Below, in pieces: positions 1 to 8,160 of a DNA stretch of 64,000 bases. The stretch is from Nocardia kruczakiae NBRC 101016 (GTDB lineage: Bacteria > Actinomycetota > Actinomycetes > Mycobacteriales > Mycobacteriaceae). The stretch's first letter is position 1. Each line of letters opens with the position of its first letter. The position numbers and the translations under genes are program-made. Under the pieces are notes generated by a model. That model did no database searches, had not been told where the DNA came from, and worked only from the letters and a program-made list of their open reading frames with translations. The stretch spans positions 1 through 64,000 of the forward strand of contig NZ_BDBL01000034.1 in NCBI RefSeq assembly GCF_001612965.1, written 5' to 3'.

Positions 1-59
1 GCACCGGCCGCGGCCGCACCGCCGCCGAGTAGCCGCCGCCGCGAGAGCCGCTCAGCCAC
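1..59 (-). CDS. Twin-arginine exported protein, N-terminal fragment (possibly Dyp-type peroxidase)
   Basis: Only the first 19 codons are inside the window. Reading from a GTG at 59, the peptide is VAERLSRRRLLGGGAAAAG, a typical Tat signal: twin arginines, then a small-residue hydrophobic stretch. The GTG overlaps the stop of the upstream PCu(A)C lipoprotein gene, so the two are translationally coupled. In many actinobacteria a PCu(A)C gene is followed by a Tat-exported Dyp-type haem peroxidase, so that is the likeliest identity; this rests on context only. The Tat signal is well supported, the enzyme name is not. Confidence 0.55.
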   Translation of the reverse strand, partial: MAERLSRRRLLGGGAAAAG

Positions 60-600
60 CGTGGGCGGCCGGGGTCGGTGAGTAGTTCTCCTGATTGCCC
101 GCGAAGTCACGCACCTGCGCGGTGAAGGTGGTGCTGGTGCCGTCGGCGAACTTCACCGTGACCGGTGTCTGGGCTCCCGTGCGCAGCGGCGCCTTCAGAT
201 CGATGAACATCAGATGGTCGCCACCGGGCGTCAGCTTCGCGCTGCCGTGTGCGGGGATCGCCAGACCGCCGGCCTTGGGCCGCATCATGGAGGTGCCGTT
301 GGACTCGACCACCTCGTGGATCTCCATGCGCGCCGACGCCGGACTGGTCGCGTCGACGACGCGGATCTCGTGGTCGCTGTTGTTGGTGAAATTCGCGAAC
401 GCCGCCGACATCCCCGCATCGGCGGCCTTGATCCATTGATCGCTCACGCTGACCGAATTGGCGTCCGCGGCAGTCGATGTGCCGCCGGATGAACATCCGG
501 CCAGCAGCAGCGGGATCGAGGCCGTGGCGGTGATCAGCAGGGCCGCGGATCGGTGGCGGCGCCCGTGGAGGAGAGAGAACATAGGTGAACTCCGTTGCAT
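52..600 (-). CDS. PCu(A)C-family periplasmic copper chaperone lipoprotein
   Basis: The 182-residue protein has a basic N-terminus, a hydrophobic segment and a lipobox (LLLAGC, acylated Cys about residue 36), so it should be a lipoprotein on the outer face of the membrane. The copper site of the family, H-x10-M-x21-H-x-M, is recognisable as H95-x10-M106-x22-H129-x-M131, inside the usual cupredoxin-like domain (about residues 48-165). Family members carry Cu(I) to cytochrome oxidase CuA sites or other copper enzymes. A second in-frame Met (residue 7) is an equally possible start. The gene is coupled by overlap to the Tat-exported protein at the window edge, and a histidine-containing membrane protein lies upstream on the same strand. 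Confidence 0.85.
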   Translation of the reverse strand: MQRSSPMFSLLHGRRHRSAALLITATASIPLLLAGCSSGGTSTAADANSVSVSDQWIKAADAGMSAAFANFTNNSDHEIRVVDATSPASARMEIHEVVESNGTSMMRPKAGGLAIPAHGSAKLTPGGDHLMFIDLKAPLRTGAQTPVTVKFADGTSTTFTAQVRDFAGNQENYSPTPAAHGG

Positions 601-1194
601 GAGAAGAGGTTTGACTGGTTGGACGGCAGGTCAGGCGGCGGACACACTCCCCCCGACCGGGTGCTCGCGCGCCCGGAGGTCCGCGCGTGGCGCTGTCTCG
701 GGTGAGGGAGCGTTTGCCTTACTCCGCCATCGGTATTCGCTAGTTGCTGCCGAGCCAGCGGGCGACCTGGGGGATCACCCGGAACCGGCCGCATGCAGTT
801 CGTCCGGCATCCGATCGACCCAGGGTCCGATCGGGACCGTGGACGGGTGTCGGCTGAACGGCACTGCGTGCGATCACCGGGCGGGGTCGTGACGGCCACA
901 GCGGTCATCGGCACCGGACAAGGCAGAGGGCAGACGCCGACCCGGCGCGCCGGACTGCTCGAGCGACCGCTTCCGCATCGCGTAGACGCCCGTCCAGGTG
1001 TCGTGCGCACCGACTGGTGACGGCCGCGTGGCGATGCACCGGTGATTGAACGCCGGGGCACCTGCTGTGCGCCGATGCGGTGCTCCCGACTTGCCGGGAC
1101 CTATCCGTATGTGGGGCAGCTCAGCTCTCAGCGGTCATCGGAAGTCCGGGCCCGATCCGGCGAGGCCGTGGACGGTTCCACCGATGTACCGGTA
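601..1194. other. Long non-coding gap upstream of the PCu(A)C gene
   Basis: About 590 bases separate the membrane-protein gene from the PCu(A)C gene, both on the minus strand. Open frames here have arginine- and serine-rich translations with no family resemblance and look like shadows of GC-rich DNA. I see no tRNA, riboswitch core or convincing hairpin. It probably holds the promoter of the copper lipoprotein operon, but I cannot place it. Confidence 0.4.
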
Positions 1195-1752
1195 TCAGGC
1201 CCACGCGGCGACGCGGTGCGAGGCAGCGAACGAACCGGTGACGTGGGGCGGCCCACGCCGCCCGGTGCCCGACGCCAGCACGAGCCGCCTCGGCGCGGTC
1301 ACCGTCTCCGGCACCGAGACGACGGCCGGAGCGCCGGTGGTTTCGAGGATGTGCGTGACGACGCCGACGGCTCGTCGAATCAGTGAAACTGCCCGTCGCA
1401 GCGTGATTTCCGCGCCGCGGACCAGGATCGCCCCGCCCACCGTCGCCACGAGGTGCGCGACCAGCATGGGCGCGGTGATCAGCACGTCGTGACAGTGCGG
1501 CGAGAACGTCAGCGCCAGATGGCCGAGCCACTGCCCGATCGCGAGCAGGCCCATGAGCCGGAACAGTCCGGTGCGGGTGTGCGCGGCGAGGCAGCCGATC
1601 GCGGTGCTCGCGGCGATCAGCATCATGATCGCCGCGGATCCGGGTGCCACCGTGCCGCCACCGAGGGCGTGCGCGGCGATACTCACCGTGCCCGCCGCGG
1701 CGCCGACGCATCCACCACGCAGTCGCGTGGAAGGGTCGGCCGTTGCTCGCAC
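1195..1752 (-). CDS. Multi-pass membrane protein of unknown function
   Basis: The 185-residue protein begins with GTG and has about four hydrophobic segments (roughly residues 14-33, 35-56, 63-83 and 88-111), then a soluble tail rich in Val, Thr, Pro and Arg. A His-Cys-His cluster (SPHCHDV, about residues 84-90) sits between two membrane segments, where it could bind a metal; that is inference. It lies upstream of the PCu(A)C lipoprotein on the same strand, which suggests a role in copper handling. I do not recognise a named family. Confidence 0.6.
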   Translation of the reverse strand: MRATADPSTRLRGGCVGAAAGTVSIAAHALGGGTVAPGSAAIMMLIAASTAIGCLAAHTRTGLFRLMGLLAIGQWLGHLALTFSPHCHDVLITAPMLVAHLVATVGGAILVRGAEITLRRAVSLIRRAVGVVTHILETTGAPAVVSVPETVTAPRRLVLASGTGRRGPPHVTGSFAASHRVAAWA

Positions 1753-1854
1753 CCGTTCATGGTATCGGTGCTCGGCGATGGTCCCGGCCGCCAGGTCCAG
1801 CGGTCCACACTCGGCGTGATGCCCGTCACCCCTCGTGGTTTCGGCGGTCCGGGG

Positions 1855-2373
1855 TCAGAGAATTTCCAGCTCGGCCTCGCGCAGATCCTGGGGAAAGACG
1901 AATCGCCGCAACGCCCAGAACCGGAACGCCATCGCCAGCAGTACGCCCAGGATCTGCCCGGTGATGAAGTTGGATACCGCCTGGGTGAACGGGCTGACGT
2001 GCGGCACCCGGATGTCGAAGACGTACAGCGCGACCGCTTGCGGAATCACGGTGACGCCCACCGCCAGCGCGCTGACGGCGAAGAACAGTGCCGCCTCGTG
2101 ACTGCGCTGGCGCCCGCCGCGGGTGTTGAACGACCATTCCCGGTTCAGGATGTAGGAGACGATCGTCGCGATCAGCACGCCGAACACGCGCGCGGTCAGC
2201 GGCTTGTCCGGCAGCACGGTCAGCTTGAGCGCGTACACCACTCCGGTGTCCACGAACCAGGTGATCGCGCCGACGACGGCGAATTTCATCAGCTCCCGAT
2301 GGGCGAGCAACAGTGCGCGCCAGCGTTCGGGCAGCCGGTCCAGTCCAGCCTGCACCAACGACACGCAATCCAC
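1855..2373 (-). CDS. GtrA-like polytopic membrane protein
   Basis: A 172-residue protein with four transmembrane segments and the GtrA/DPMS-TM signature: LMKFAVVGAITWFVDTGVVY in the first segment, ILNREWSFN after the second, and FWALRRFVF near the C-terminus. GtrA proteins are thought to help move polyprenyl-linked sugars across the membrane or act as partners of glycosyltransferases in cell-wall polysaccharide synthesis. The frame is open up to 2436, but I prefer the GTG at 2373 (VDCVSLV) because the longer start would leave 29 bases for two divergent promoters. The next gene is divergent. Confidence 0.75.
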   Translation of the reverse strand: MDCVSLVQAGLDRLPERWRALLLAHRELMKFAVVGAITWFVDTGVVYALKLTVLPDKPLTARVFGVLIATIVSYILNREWSFNTRGGRQRSHEAALFFAVSALAVGVTVIPQAVALYVFDIRVPHVSPFTQAVSNFITGQILGVLLAMAFRFWALRRFVFPQDLREAELEIL

Positions 2374-2465
2374 CCTAACCGCGAGCCGCGCGCCGGGCAT
2401 CCGGACAGCGATCATGACCCGCGAGGTAATCGTCACGCCGACCGCAGCCGCATACGATCGGGCAG

Positions 2466-3266
2466 GTGCCGACCCATACCGCCGGAGATCTGCTGCGCCA
2501 CTGGCGTCGCACCCGCCGCCTCAGCCAGCTGGAGCTGGCCGGGCGCGCCGAAACCTCGACCCGTCACCTCAGCTTCGTCGAAACCGGCCGGTCCACGCCG
2601 AGCCGCCAGCTGATCCTGCACCTCAGCGAGGAGCTCGACATCCCGCTGCGCGAACGCAATCGGATGCTGCTGGCCGCCGGCTACGCCCCGGTCTATGCCG
2701 AACCCGGATTGGATACTCCCACCATGGCCCCCGTCCGCACCGCGATGCGGCAGATCCTCACCGGCTACGAGCCGTATCCGGCCCTGGCGGTGGACGCGCA
2801 GTGGAATATGGTCGACGCCAATTCCGGTGTCGCCCTGTTCCTCGACGGCATTCCCGCCGACCTGCTCACACCTCCGGTCAACGCGCTGCGGCTGAGCCTG
2901 CACCCGCAGGGGCTGGCGCCGCGCATCCTGAATCTGGCGCAGTGGCGCGGACATCTGTTCGAACGGGTCGATCGCCAGATCGAGGCCACCGGCTCGGCCG
3001 ATCTGGCCGCGCTGCGCACCGAACTGCTCGGATATCCCGGGGGCCGTGACGATCCCGGCCTGCCCGAACCGGATCAGGCTGTCGTCCCGCTGCGGCTGCG
3101 CCACCACGACGGCGAAGGCGGCGACATCGAGCTGGATTTCATCAGCACCATGACCATTTTCGGCAGCCCGATGAACGTCACCGTCGCCGAGCTCGCGATC
3201 GAGTCGTTCCTGCCCGCGAGCCCGGAGACCGCCGAATTCCTGCGCCGCCGTTCACAGATCGAGTAG
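2466..3266 (+). CDS. XRE-family regulator with MmyB-like ligand-binding domain
   Basis: The 266-residue protein opens with a helix-turn-helix (about residues 7-62; SQLELAGRAETSTRHLSFVE is the classic XRE core) and continues into the MmyB-like domain (about 100-255) with NMVDANSG and the C-terminal FGSPMNVTVAELAIESF. These regulators usually control nearby redox or SDR genes in response to a small lipophilic ligand. It starts with GTG, is divergent from the GtrA gene, and its 3' end overlaps the 3' end of the convergent FAD oxidoreductase by 15 bases. Confidence 0.85.
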   Translation: MPTHTAGDLLRHWRRTRRLSQLELAGRAETSTRHLSFVETGRSTPSRQLILHLSEELDIPLRERNRMLLAAGYAPVYAEPGLDTPTMAPVRTAMRQILTGYEPYPALAVDAQWNMVDANSGVALFLDGIPADLLTPPVNALRLSLHPQGLAPRILNLAQWRGHLFERVDRQIEATGSADLAALRTELLGYPGGRDDPGLPEPDQAVVPLRLRHHDGEGGDIELDFISTMTIFGSPMNVTVAELAIESFLPASPETAEFLRRRSQIE

Positions 3267-5021
3267 ATGCGGCAGCCCGGCCCGATAGCGATCGGCGTCG
3301 AGGCGCTTGAACGGCTCGAGCTCGGGTGGTGCGTACATCGGGAACACCGCCGCCCGCGGCGCCGTGTCACCGGCCGCGTCCAGCACCGCGTTGGCCGCCT
3401 TGCGTCCCGCCTCGCAGGCGCCTTCCATGGTCGCCAGATCGATGCCGGTGCGTACGTGGTCGCCGCAGAAGAACACGTTGCCGATCGCCGAATGCGCCTC
3501 CGGCCGGTGGTCCCAGGAGCCGACGGTGTTCACCAGCAGCGGGGTGTCGTTGCGGTTGCCGCCCTCCTCGAAATGCACGCCCGGGTCGACGAACCACGAG
3601 TGCAGGTCGTCGTCGCGCAACCAGCCGGTGCCGGTGTTGAGCCAGCGTTTCAGCTGCGCCCACACCTCCTGCACCACTTCGTCTTTCGTGCACTGCTTGG
3701 CCGGTTTGCCGTACAGGATGCCGGGGGTGTCCCAGTCCGAGACGTCCGCGGACAGGCATTCCACCACCGTGCCGTCGCCGTAGCGGGCCGCGAAATCGCC
3801 GCGCCACATCGGCGCCTGCCGCAGTGCGGTGATCGCCCACGGCGAGCCGAGTGCCGCGATATGTCCTTCCGGCACGCCGGTGGGCTGCCGCAGATAGAAC
3901 TGCACGCCGACCATCCAGTCCAGCACCAGTTCCCGCATCCCGGCCAGTGCCGGGTCCGCGGTGAGGATGTCGTCGTCGAGGATCGTCGCCGCGCGGTCGG
4001 CGGGCATCGCGCAGATGTACCAATCCGCCTGCACCGCACGCCCGCCCATGTTCGCGCCGCTGATCCGGTCGCCGGACAGGCGCAGGCTCGTCAGGCCCGC
4101 GCCGGTGACGAACCGGACCCCCTGTCCGGACAGATGCGCCACCCACGGATCGATCCACGCCTCGTTGGTGGGGCCGTTCAGGATTCGATCCACCCCGCCG
4201 CGATATTGCGGCGCGATGCCGGCGCCGGCGAAAACCAGTGCCTCCCCGATGGTTCCGATGGTGCGCGCGGAGCTGGTCTCCGACTTCGCCGCCACCGTGA
4301 TGCGGGTCAGCGCTCGCGCCAGGTAGTCCCGGTAGGCCTGCGACTTCCCGGCGGCCCCGACCGCGTCCATCCACGATCGGTACTCCCATTGGCCGAAGCG
4401 GCGTTCGGGGGAGCTGGTGAACCACATCATCATCCGGTCGCCGAAGAACGCCAGTTCCTGCGGCGGCAGCTGCGGGATGAATCCGAATCCGGCGACGAGT
4501 GAGTTGCGGATGCGATCGGGGTTCAGTTCGCGCAACCCGGCGATCTCGGTCGGGACCGTCACCGGCGGCAGATCCGGGAATCCGGCGACCGTGGATTCCA
4601 CCCGGATCAGATTCCCGGCCACCCCGTTCGCGTTGCCGGGGAACGGGATTCGCGCCATCGTATCCGGAACGTGCTGATAACAGCCGGGGAAGAACCGGAA
4701 GCCGTGTTCGCCCGGCAGGTCCGCCCGCCCGCCCGCCCCGGTGCCGGGTACGCTCATGCTGCGCGCCTTGCCGCCCAGCGCGGTCGGCTCGTACACCGTG
4801 ACCGCGTAGCCGCGTTCGGCCAGTTCGTGCGCCGCGGTCAGTCCGGATACGCCACCTCCGAACACCGCCACCGTGCGTCCCGGGCCCACCTGGCGGCGTG
4901 GCGGATTCGCGCGCGCGGCCGCGGCCCATGCGCCGCTCGTCGCGAGGGCCGCGCCCGCTACCGCCGCCCCTCGCAGCAACTGCCGCCTGCCGAATCCACC
5001 CGCATCGTCTCGACCGGTCAT
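3252..5021 (-). CDS. Tat-exported FAD-dependent oxidoreductase (phytoene desaturase/amine oxidase type)
   Basis: The 589-residue protein starts at an ATG with GAGGAG five bases upstream; the open frame runs much further 5' but that part belongs to the neighbour in another frame. The N-terminus is a Tat signal (GRRQLLRGAAVAGAALA). A Rossmann FAD motif follows at about residue 50 (VAVFGGGVSGLTAAHELAE), then the E-x8-GG(K/R) element of flavin desaturases (YEPTALGGKARS), and near the C-terminus the flavin-binding stretch FFCGDHVRTGIDLATMEGA. Relatives act on carotenoids, squalene derivatives or amines; the substrate is unknown. It follows an FAD monooxygenase-like gene by 62 bases on the same strand. 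Confidence 0.8.
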   Translation of the reverse strand: MTGRDDAGGFGRRQLLRGAAVAGAALATSGAWAAAARANPPRRQVGPGRTVAVFGGGVSGLTAAHELAERGYAVTVYEPTALGGKARSMSVPGTGAGGRADLPGEHGFRFFPGCYQHVPDTMARIPFPGNANGVAGNLIRVESTVAGFPDLPPVTVPTEIAGLRELNPDRIRNSLVAGFGFIPQLPPQELAFFGDRMMMWFTSSPERRFGQWEYRSWMDAVGAAGKSQAYRDYLARALTRITVAAKSETSSARTIGTIGEALVFAGAGIAPQYRGGVDRILNGPTNEAWIDPWVAHLSGQGVRFVTGAGLTSLRLSGDRISGANMGGRAVQADWYICAMPADRAATILDDDILTADPALAGMRELVLDWMVGVQFYLRQPTGVPEGHIAALGSPWAITALRQAPMWRGDFAARYGDGTVVECLSADVSDWDTPGILYGKPAKQCTKDEVVQEVWAQLKRWLNTGTGWLRDDDLHSWFVDPGVHFEEGGNRNDTPLLVNTVGSWDHRPEAHSAIGNVFFCGDHVRTGIDLATMEGACEAGRKAANAVLDAAGDTAPRAAVFPMYAPPELEPFKRLDADRYRAGLPHLLDL

Positions 5022-5083
5022 GTCCACTCCTCGAATCAGCGAGCGGGACCGGCCCTGCGTCGATCCCGAAGCCCGAATTTCTC

Positions 5084-6544
5084 TCACCGCGGCCACGCCG
5101 AACCCCACCGCGCCGCCTGGCGTTCCCGCCAGTCCTGCGCGCTGTCGCGCACCTCGCGAATCACGGTGTCCACCACCGTGGCCGCCGGTGCGTGCGCCAG
5201 TGCCTGCAGCGCGAACTTCGCCGCCCGTGCCGGGGTCAGTAGTTCGTCGGGGGTCCGCGCCCGGGTCATCACATCCAGCGCGAGGCCGGCCAGATTCGGG
5301 TCGGCCGCACCGGCGCGGTACAGCTGCACCTCGAGCGGTGACATCTCGGTGCCGCGGGCGAGCCGGTTGGTCCACTGGTACATGGGCAGGCAGTCCTGTT
5401 CCCGCCGGTGCTCCCATCGGGTCAGTGCCCGGTCCAGCGCGGTCGCGTCGTCGAGTACCGGCGCGGCGTATTCGCCGAGCAATCGTCCGTAGCGCATCGC
5501 ATCGCGCATTCCCTGTGCGGTGACCGGATCCTTGAAATGGCCGGCGTCGCCGGGCAGTGCCCAGCCCGGACCGCTGGAGCGGCGGAAGTAGGAGACGATG
5601 CCGGTGGCCGAGCGCACCCGGCCGATCGGTTCGCAATCGGCCAGTCGCACAGCGAGTTCCGGGATCGCGGCGACCATCTCGCAGTAGCGCTGCTCGGTCT
5701 GCCCGGCGGTGCGCGGCCCGTGGGCGACCGGCGGCTGGATCAGCGACAGTACCGCGCCGTCCTCGCACGGGAAGGCGGTTCCCAGCAGATCCCCGGCCCG
5801 CCACTGCGCGGCCGTCGACCGCCATTCCGGGCGGCCGTCGCGCCAGTAGGCGAAGTAGCACGAACGCCCGCTGGGCTTGCTGCGGTACGGGTCCAGGGCG
5901 CCGGTCAGCCGTGCCACCGTCGAGCGGCGCCCGTCCGCGCCGACCACCAGGCGGGCCCGGATCTCGTGGGTGGTCCCCGCGCGATCGACCGCGCGCACGC
6001 CGGCGACCCGGCCACCGTCGCGGATGAGTTCGGTGACCCGCATCGATTCGTGGACGGTCGCACCGGCCGCGCGGGCCGTGGACACCAGGGCTGCGTCGAA
6101 TCCGATGCGCCGCACGCACATCGCATAGTCGATGCCTTCCACGGCGGTGAACGGCGCCCGCACCACCTGTCCCGCGCCGGCGGCGAATGCGACCCGCAAC
6201 CGCGGCGCGCCGAGCGCCAGCACCCGCTCGAGCGCGCCCAGTGCCGCCACCTCGGCGATGCCGGCCGGCCACAGCAGATGGGTCGAGAGGGTGTCGGACG
6301 GGAATCGGGCCGCGTCCACGACGACGACGCGCCGTCCCGCGCGGGCGAAGGCGATGGCCGTGGCCGACCCCGCGCAGCGCGCTCCGACCACCACCACGTC
6401 GGTGAATTCGATGTCCGGGCAGTCGTTTTCGCCGCGATCGCGGTCATTCGCCGGGCGGTTCCGGACGGTCTCGTGGATGCCCGAATCGGTCGGCGAGGAG
6501 TCGGCAGGTTCGTCGGTGGGCATCGGCGCCGCCTTCGGGGTCAC
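5084..6544 (-). CDS. FAD-dependent monooxygenase / geranylgeranyl-reductase-like oxidoreductase
   Basis: The 486-residue protein has an FAD Rossmann motif (VVVVGARCAGSATAIAFARA, about residues 50-70), the RLVVGADGRRS motif around residue 200, and GDAGHFKDPVTAQGM near residue 320, together the signature of the PHBH-type flavoprotein fold (PF01494). The GTG at 6544 gives a disordered charged leader of about 45 residues; an ATG at 6523 is also possible. It is the first gene of a two-gene minus-strand operon with the Tat-exported flavoprotein. The operon is divergent from the WS/DGAT gene and a GGACA-N3-TGTCC palindrome lies just upstream. Substrate unknown; an isoprenoid or fatty substrate is plausible. 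Confidence 0.8.
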   Translation of the reverse strand: MTPKAAPMPTDEPADSSPTDSGIHETVRNRPANDRDRGENDCPDIEFTDVVVVGARCAGSATAIAFARAGRRVVVVDAARFPSDTLSTHLLWPAGIAEVAALGALERVLALGAPRLRVAFAAGAGQVVRAPFTAVEGIDYAMCVRRIGFDAALVSTARAAGATVHESMRVTELIRDGGRVAGVRAVDRAGTTHEIRARLVVGADGRRSTVARLTGALDPYRSKPSGRSCYFAYWRDGRPEWRSTAAQWRAGDLLGTAFPCEDGAVLSLIQPPVAHGPRTAGQTEQRYCEMVAAIPELAVRLADCEPIGRVRSATGIVSYFRRSSGPGWALPGDAGHFKDPVTAQGMRDAMRYGRLLGEYAAPVLDDATALDRALTRWEHRREQDCLPMYQWTNRLARGTEMSPLEVQLYRAGAADPNLAGLALDVMTRARTPDELLTPARAAKFALQALAHAPAATVVDTVIREVRDSAQDWRERQAARWGSAWPR

Positions 6545-6551
6545 TATGTTC

Positions 6552-6564
6552 GGACACTATGTCC
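6552..6564. promoter_or_regulatory. GGACA-N3-TGTCC palindrome, candidate operator
   Basis: A perfect inverted repeat, GGACACTATGTCC, lies 8 bases upstream of the flavoprotein GTG start and about 190 bases upstream of the divergent WS/DGAT gene, in the only AT-richer gap of this part. The position fits a repressor site for the flavoprotein operon. The regulator is unknown. Confidence 0.4.
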
Positions 6565-6757
6565 TACTGAGAGAATGAAGTGACTCCTCTCACATTGTCA
6601 ATATGTTTGGACCGATTGCTCGCGGCAATTACCGACGCTCGAGCCGCTCGCGCCGGTGACACTCCGGATCGCCCACCGGATCCGGTCGCATCCGCAATGA
6701 TCACCGGAAGGCGTGGCCGCCCGGCCCGATCGGAAACGACCGTGATGAGGTACCGCG

Positions 6758-8110
6758 ATGGCGTTGATGTCACCCCTGGATTCGGCATTTCTGCTACTGG
6801 AATCGCGCGAACACCCGATGCACGTCGGCGGCCTCTCGCTGTTTCGTCCCTCGGACACACAGACGCGATCGGCACGGCAGTTACACGAGGAATTGGCCTC
6901 GGGCACCGGCCAACTCACCTCGGTGTTCCGGCGCCGCCCCGCGCGGTCGCTGGCGAGTTTCTCCCCGCTGCGGTGGGATCTCGACGACGACGTCGATCTC
7001 GACTACCACGTCCGGCTGCTCTCGCTGCCCACGCCCGGGCGGGTGCGTGAACTGCTGGAACTGGTGTCGATGCTGCACGGGTCGCTGCTGGACCGCCATC
7101 GCCCGCTCTGGGAGGTCTACATCATCGACGGGCTCGCCGACGGCCGGATCGCCTTGTACACCAAGACACATCACGCGCTGATGGACGGCGTGTCCGCGGT
7201 CCGCACCTGGCAGCGGGCCCTCTCGCCCGACCCCGCGGCCCGCGACTGCGTGCCGCCGTGGCGCTCTCGCGGCCGTCGTCCGGGCACCGGCGGGAACGCG
7301 CTGTGGCGCCGCTCGGCCGAGGCGGTACGCATGGCCGGGCGGATCGGCACCGCTGTACCCGAATTGCTGTCGGGCGCTTACGAGATCGCGCGGGACTATC
7401 CGGAGCCGCGCCCGTTCCGGGCCCCGCACACGATGTTCAATGTCGCCATCACCGGTGCCCGGCGATTCGCCGCGCAGTCGTGGCCGTTGCCGCGGTTGCG
7501 TGCGGTCGGAGCCCGTACGGGTGCGACCGTGAACGACGTGGTGCTGGCGATGTGCGCGGGCGCGCTGCGGCGATATCTGCTCGCCGAAGGGGCGCTGCCG
7601 GCCGAGCCGTTGATCGCGATGGTGCCGGTCTCGCTGCGCGGCACCGCCGAAACCGCAGCGGGAGAGGGCAACTCGGTGGGTGCGGCACTGTGCGACCTGG
7701 CCACCGACGAACCGGACCCGGCCGCGCGACTCGCCCGCATCCACTCCTCGATGGTGCGGACCAAGAACACCATGTCGCGGCTGACGCCGCTGCAGATCCT
7801 GGGGTTGTCGGCGGTCAATGTGGCGGGACTGGCATCGGCGGCGCTACCGGTGCGGCTGCCGGCCGTCGCGCCGCCGTTCAACATCGTCATCTCCAACGTC
7901 CCCGGCGCCGCCGAACCGCGGTACTGGAACGGCCTGCGCCTGGAAGCCGCCTATCCGGCATCGATTCCCCTCGACGGACAGGCGGTCAACATCACGACGA
8001 TCAGTTCCGATGGCGCCATGCACTTCGGCATCGTCGGGTGTCGCCGCAGCGTGCCGCATCTGCAACGGCTGCTGACCGGACTCGACGAATCGCTCGCCGA
8101 ACTCGAGTAG
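6758..8110 (+). CDS. WS/DGAT-type O-acyltransferase (wax ester / triacylglycerol synthase)
   Basis: The 450-residue protein has the length and order of bacterial WS/DGAT enzymes. The N-terminal catalytic half carries HHxxxDG as HHALMDG (His138, His139, Asp143, Gly144), the essential site that transfers acyl groups from acyl-CoA to fatty alcohol or diacylglycerol. The C-terminal half has the family stretches NDVVLAMCAGALRRYL, VPVSLR and FNIVISNVPG. The N-terminus MSPLDSAFLLLESREHPMHV is also typical. Such enzymes make storage triacylglycerol or wax in mycolic-acid actinobacteria. The gene is single, divergent from the flavoprotein operon and convergent with the cobalamin-binding gene. Confidence 0.93.
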   Translation: MALMSPLDSAFLLLESREHPMHVGGLSLFRPSDTQTRSARQLHEELASGTGQLTSVFRRRPARSLASFSPLRWDLDDDVDLDYHVRLLSLPTPGRVRELLELVSMLHGSLLDRHRPLWEVYIIDGLADGRIALYTKTHHALMDGVSAVRTWQRALSPDPAARDCVPPWRSRGRRPGTGGNALWRRSAEAVRMAGRIGTAVPELLSGAYEIARDYPEPRPFRAPHTMFNVAITGARRFAAQSWPLPRLRAVGARTGATVNDVVLAMCAGALRRYLLAEGALPAEPLIAMVPVSLRGTAETAAGEGNSVGAALCDLATDEPDPAARLARIHSSMVRTKNTMSRLTPLQILGLSAVNVAGLASAALPVRLPAVAPPFNIVISNVPGAAEPRYWNGLRLEAAYPASIPLDGQAVNITTISSDGAMHFGIVGCRRSVPHLQRLLTGLDESLAELE

Positions 8111-8160
8111 CCGGGCCGTGCGGCCACCGCGGCCGCGACTCGATGGTCGGCGCTCGATGG

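Noticed and set aside
534..1061. A 175-codon minus-strand open frame between the membrane protein and the copper lipoprotein
   Set aside because: Its translation is rich in Arg, Ser, Pro and Cys, has no family pattern and overlaps the start of the well-supported PCu(A)C gene.
601..1194. Riboswitch (for example cobalamin) in the long gap before the copper lipoprotein gene
   Set aside because: I found no B12-box or other conserved riboswitch core on either strand.
5022..6272. A continuous minus-strand frame making the flavoprotein at 3252 appear to be 1006 residues long
   Set aside because: The extra N-terminal 417 residues are the shadow of the FAD monooxygenase gene in another frame; the Tat signal and GAGGAG site mark the true start at 5021.
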